NCBI GenBank assembly: GCA_030849075.1
Contig: JASAOO010002847.1
Span: 1-11,174, forward strand
Direction of reading: 5' to 3'
DNA: 11,174 nt
Source of the DNA: Zelonia costaricensis
Lineage: Eukaryota > Euglenozoa > Kinetoplastea > Trypanosomatida > Trypanosomatidae
Of this stretch, positions 8,234-11,174 are shown in pieces (position 1 is the stretch's first letter; each line of letters opens with the position of its first letter). The notes beneath the pieces are model-generated. The model searched no databases. It saw only the letters and a program-made list of their open reading frames with translations, and was not told the DNA's origin. A program made the translations under genes and the position numbers.

Positions 8234-8289
8234 CGGTGGAGCGCTGCTCTTGTATGTCGGGACCGGCAAAGAGCGCAGCGTCTAAGTGA

Positions 8290-8316
8290 CTGGTGTGATA
8301 CGAGAAGAAGCGCAAG
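8290..8316 (-). promoter_or_regulatory. Candidate trans-splice acceptor for copy C (proximal)
   Basis: On the minus strand, CTTGCGCTTCTTCTCG is followed by TATCACACCAG, with the first AG at 8291-8290, giving a 56-nt leader. The tract is weaker than that of copy B. An alternative is at 8374-8373, behind the C/T-rich stretch about 8397-8428, giving a 139-nt leader close in length to those predicted for A and B. Neither leader contains an ATG, so both give the same protein. Confidence 0.35.
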
Positions 8317-8628
8317 ATGCGTCGGTCTCGGGCGGAGATGCGCTGGAACTCACGAGCGGTGGAAGGCGCACGCTGACAAGCACGTGGTGGTGGCGTGTAG
8401 AAGATGAAGGAGGGCTGGCGAAGGAGCACGCCGTCCCCCACGAAAGAACGAGCCGGCCAACGCATGTAGCGTAGAGCGCGCCGGTGCGGCGGTGTGTGTC
8501 GCGTGAGTCGTACACCCATGCCAGGACATCGACACGGGCGTACCGCGAGTGACGAGCGCGGGGAGGAGGGGAGAGCGGAGGAGGGGAAAGGGCAGGTCAG
8601 CTTTGGGCGATGCACGACGAGGAGCAGA

Positions 8629-8652
8629 GTGGTGTCCGTGTAAGTGCGCGTG
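8629..8652. repeat. Shared spacer element, copy upstream of gene C
   Basis: Matches 4378-4401 with two mismatches over 24 nt. It lies about 396 nt upstream of the copy C ATG, so its distance from the gene is not conserved. Confidence 0.5.
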
Positions 8653-9492
8653 GGTCTCTGTGTGCGTTGGTGCGCTTCGGGTGAGGCTAGCGTCGCCGTG
8701 AAGTGCGCGGTGCACCGTCACCGACAGCAGGGCCGTGCGCGCGACAGAAGAGAATGCAACTCGGCTGGCATGGCCACCCCAAACGAAAAGAAAGTGCCGC
8801 GTGCGGCCGGCGACTCTGAGGTCGCCGCCGCCTGGCGCCGCTCTCCGCTTGAGTTCTCGCCGCTTTCACCGATATGTTGGTCTTCTCTCTCTCTTCTCCC
8901 TTCTTCGTATTCTTGTGCTTTGATTCCTGGCAAGTCCTGCCGCTGTGTGCGAGCGCCGCAGAGGGACGCACACGGGAGTGCTCGAGCACCCCACTCGACG
9001 GCAGTCGCCCGCACCCGACACCGCGTCCGCGGCGGAGTCCTGCTTTGTGTGACGACGAGGACCACGAGATACACACACACACACAAACCGGAGCTCACAA
9101 CCGGGAAGCGTCTGGGCACGACGCGTGCCGGTCGGTCAAGTTTGACGCGAATCGCATTGTGGGAAAAGATAAGAAGAGAGTCGATACGGGCCGCAGCCAC
9201 AGGACACACACGCGCAGGGAAGATGAGGGGAGCGTGGCAGCGCGGTGATGCCGCACGCTGACGTTCACACACACACACACGCACTCTTCAGCTGACGCAC
9301 GCTCGCACGCAGGCACGTGAGTGCAGGTCTAAAGCGGTTTGAGTGAGGGAAGGGGGGAAGCCGCACCTCGCGCAGACGGTTCAGCTCGTGAGTGGCTGTG
9401 ACCGCAGCCCGCGCGTCTGCGTGAATGATTGTGCGTACGGAAGCATGCACGCCCTCCGTGGCAGTCGCGAAGGCCTGCGCAGCTCCAGGTTT

Positions 9493-9514
9493 ACACACAC
9501 ACGCACACACACAC
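9493..9514. repeat. CA microsatellite with one CG interruption
   Basis: One of four CA-polarity tracts clustered in the middle of spacer 3, with 9071-9085, 9266-9280 and 9701-9713. All would be UG-type in the transcript. Confidence 0.85.
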
Positions 9515-9903
9515 GTGCGCACGTACGCAGGCGCGCACCTGCCGAAAAGTCCAGCTCCCCTCCGCCAGCGCTCCCGCTGCGAGAAACAAGTAGAAGTAAA
9601 TGAGGCTGCCATCATGCGTTCAAAGTGAAGAAAGGAAGGGGGGGAGAAGAGGGTTGCACAATACGGAAGCTGCCGCACCACACTCAGACAGCCATCAGCA
9701 CACACACACACACGCTCCACTCCTGTGTGTGTGGAGGGAGGGAGTGGAGGTTAGAGGTGCAAAACAGAAAAAAGGAAAACAAACAACAGAGGAAGAGACA
9801 CCCGCGTGAGGTGGGACCACGTCGAAATCGGGTGACCGGCACCGGCCCGTGGCGTGGCTCACCAGCGCACAAGCGCAGAGGAGCACGTGGGGTGAGGCGC
9901 ATC

Positions 9904-9916
9904 GGGGGGGGGGGGG
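9904..9916. repeat. Run of 13 G
   Basis: Thirteen consecutive G on the + strand, followed 46 nt later by ten C (9963-9972). The two runs are complementary and could pair as a G/C stem with a loop of about 46 nt in single-stranded DNA or RNA. Confidence 0.85.
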
Positions 9917-10314
9917 CGAGAGCCACGCAAGATGGTGACTTGAGGGAGAGGCGCCGCGGCCTCCCCCCCCCCAAAACACCCCTTTCCCGGTCCCCGTCTT
10001 CCCCGTGATGCGGCATGGCGCCGTCACGACCAGGCGCACGCCACCGCGCACAGATGCCGAGAACGAGACATGAGAAGAAGAGCCGCCCCTGCAACTTGGG
10101 CACCCACGGTGGCACAGTGCGGGGCACTTCCAAAACACAACCGACTCCCCGAAGACGAGAGCGGCGTTGCGCAACAGCGCGTCCAGCCCCCCCCCCTCCC
10201 CCACGCACGCCTCGTGCACATGAAGGGAGTGGTGCGCCGCCGTTACTACATCGAACGCGGATGCGGAGCTTCAGTGGCATCGTGATGCACCGCCGCTCTC
10301 ACGCGCGCTGAAGC

Positions 10315-10690
10315 GACGCGTCCCACCCACCCCACCCTGCAGCCGCACGTCAGGCCGGACTCGGTCCGCACGGCGCCACGCAGCACTCAGGGGTGAGAGA
10401 CAACCAAATCGAGGCTCACCTCCGTAGCGTCAGGCACCGCGAAGACTCGCAATTCCTTGCGCTGCGGATGTGCAACCGCGTCAGGGTGAGTGCTGATGCA
10501 CCGCGGTCACCGCTGCAACCTCACGCATCACCCTGCCCTGCTTCACGGCCGCGGCTGCGTCCCCACCCCTGGATGCGCGATGATCTTGTGCTCCAAGCTC
10601 ACCCCGCTATCACTCGTTTGCACGGCGGCGCCACGAGCAACGCATCCTGTCGCAGCCAAGCGATAGTTCGTCCGATGTGCCGCGCGCGGC
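10315..10690. other. Low-repeat block behind copy D; possible degenerate retroposon (SIDER-like)
   Basis: A block of mixed composition without microsatellites, directly behind the copy D stop. It contains the 15-mer CGCACGGCGCCACGC (10367-10381) also found in the block behind copy C, and AGCACTCAGGG (10382-10392) also found behind copy B (2721-2731). Inside it, CAGGGTGA (10482-10489) and TCACCCTG (about 10529-10536) could form a short stem. Position and length would suit a SIDER element in a 3' UTR, but I cannot confirm a family signature. Confidence 0.2.
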
Positions 10691-10692
10691 GA

Positions 10693-11174
10693 CTACGCGC
10701 TGGTCTCGCCACCCATCAGCTCGTGGTACACAAACGCCGTGTGCATCCCCGCACCGTACGGCAGCATATCCTCGTCGATCAGCACGCGGCACGTGTGCAG
10801 CCCCTTCACGTCCTCCCACGGCGTGTCCCGGCCGGTGCACCCGATGCGCAGGAAGCAGCCTGGCGCCTCAGTCAGGTAGCCCGAGAAGTCCTCACCGCCG
10901 AAGCGAGGGCGGCTCAGCTCAGACACACCACGATCGCAGCCTGCTACACGACGTGCCATCTTGCGCACCACGTCCGTCACCGCAGGGTCGTTGATCACCG
11001 CGGCATACCCAAGCTTATACTCGAAGCGGTACTCCGCGCCATGCGCAGCCGTCACACCCTTCACGATCTGCTCCAGCAGCACCGGCACCTGGGCGCGGAC
11101 GTCGTTGTCCTGCGACCGCACCGTGCCCAGCAGCTTCACCTCGTCCGGGATCACGTTGTGGCTCTCGTTCGGCC
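10693..11174 (-). CDS. M20D-like metallo-amidohydrolase, copy D (C-terminal 160 codons; cut by right edge)
   Basis: The frame enters from the right edge at the [12 protein letters not shown] segment of the dimerisation domain and ends at TAG 10693. It corresponds to about residues 249 to the end of copies B and C. It keeps GGEDF and the last metal ligand His in KGLHT; the other ligands lie outside the window. The sequence is a mosaic. From about 11019 to the edge it matches copy C over 156 nt with one silent mismatch. The segment 10849-10902 instead matches copy B over 54 nt with one mismatch, and the C-terminal HTAFVYHEL also follows B. Between these it is unique, for example RVAGCDRGVSELSRPRF. 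It ends GGETSA, with no PTS1. The GTG at 11152-11154 is an internal Val codon, not a start. It is the most upstream copy in transcription order. Confidence 0.93.
   Translation of the reverse strand, partial: PNESHNVIPDEVKLLGTVRSQDNDVRAQVPVLLEQIVKGVTAAHGAEYRFEYKLGYAAVINDPAVTDVVRKMARRVAGCDRGVSELSRPRFGGEDFSGYLTEAPGCFLRIGCTGRDTPWEDVKGLHTCRVLIDEDMLPYGAGMHTAFVYHELMGGETSA

Larger units (their letters stand above)
8234..10692. other. Spacer 3, between copy D stop and copy C start; no supported gene
   Basis: This 2459-nt stretch should hold the 3' UTR of copy D and the 5' UTR of copy C. It has weak GT-rich sequence near 8655-8675, CA tracts at 9071-9085, 9266-9280, 9493-9514 and 9701-9713, a 9-nt GT run near 9724-9732, a 13-G run at 9904-9916, a 10-C run at 9963-9972, and a low-repeat block from about 10315. 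Open frames in it are composition-driven and none resembles a known protein. Confidence 0.8.

Noticed and set aside
8234..8269. N-terminal extension of copy C by 12 residues.
   Set aside because: It begins at TTG, and near-identity with copy B stops exactly at the ATG at 8233.
6989..8407. A 472-residue open frame on the + strand opposite copy C.
   Set aside because: Same reason: the frame is kept open by third-position GC of the sense gene, and the predicted protein is almost all His and Arg-rich low-complexity sequence.
11152..11154. GTG as a start codon for copy D, implying a short 153-residue protein.
   Set aside because: The codon is the Val of the conserved [10 protein letters not shown] segment, and the frame continues to the right edge in register with copies B and C.

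Overview
The window looks like trypanosomatid nuclear DNA, most likely Leishmania or a close relative. Four intronless, GC-rich copies of one gene family all read on the minus strand. They are separated by spacers of about 2.5-2.9 kb made of CA/GT microsatellites, homopolymer G and C runs and pyrimidine tracts. This fits a polycistronic, trans-spliced tandem array. From memory, Leishmania species carry a tandem cluster annotated as N-acyl-L-amino acid amidohydrolase/aminoacylase; I could not check a database.

Layout from left to right, with transcription running right to left: copy A is only its first 16 codons (1-48, cut by the left edge). Spacer 1 is 49-2923. Copy B is complete (2924-4147, 407 aa). 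Spacer 2 is 4148-6997. Copy C is complete (6998-8233, 411 aa). Spacer 3 is 8234-10692. Copy D is the C-terminal 160 codons (10693-11174, cut by the right edge). The copies encode M20-family (M20D-like) metal-dependent amidohydrolases with all expected metal ligands visible in B and C. No other convincing gene was found in the spacers; the long open frames there, and the long frames antisense to B and C, look like by-products of composition.

The most interesting signal is how the copies resemble each other. B and C are nearly identical over codons 1-144 and 193-270 but diverge sharply at 145-192 and over much of 271 to the end. Near-identity stops exactly at the ATG, with unrelated sequence upstream. 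All six nucleotide differences inside the two near-identical blocks change an amino acid. Copy D is a mosaic: C-like in the dimerisation domain and B-like near the C-terminus. This suggests segmental gene conversion with retained, possibly selected, differences around the active site.

The spacers appear to share an architecture. The GT-type dinucleotide tracts on the + strand lie on the side near the downstream gene's start, and the CA-type tracts lie on the far side. Each start codon is preceded by an ATG-free leader of about 140-160 nt that begins at a pyrimidine tract plus AG, the expected form of a spliced-leader acceptor.
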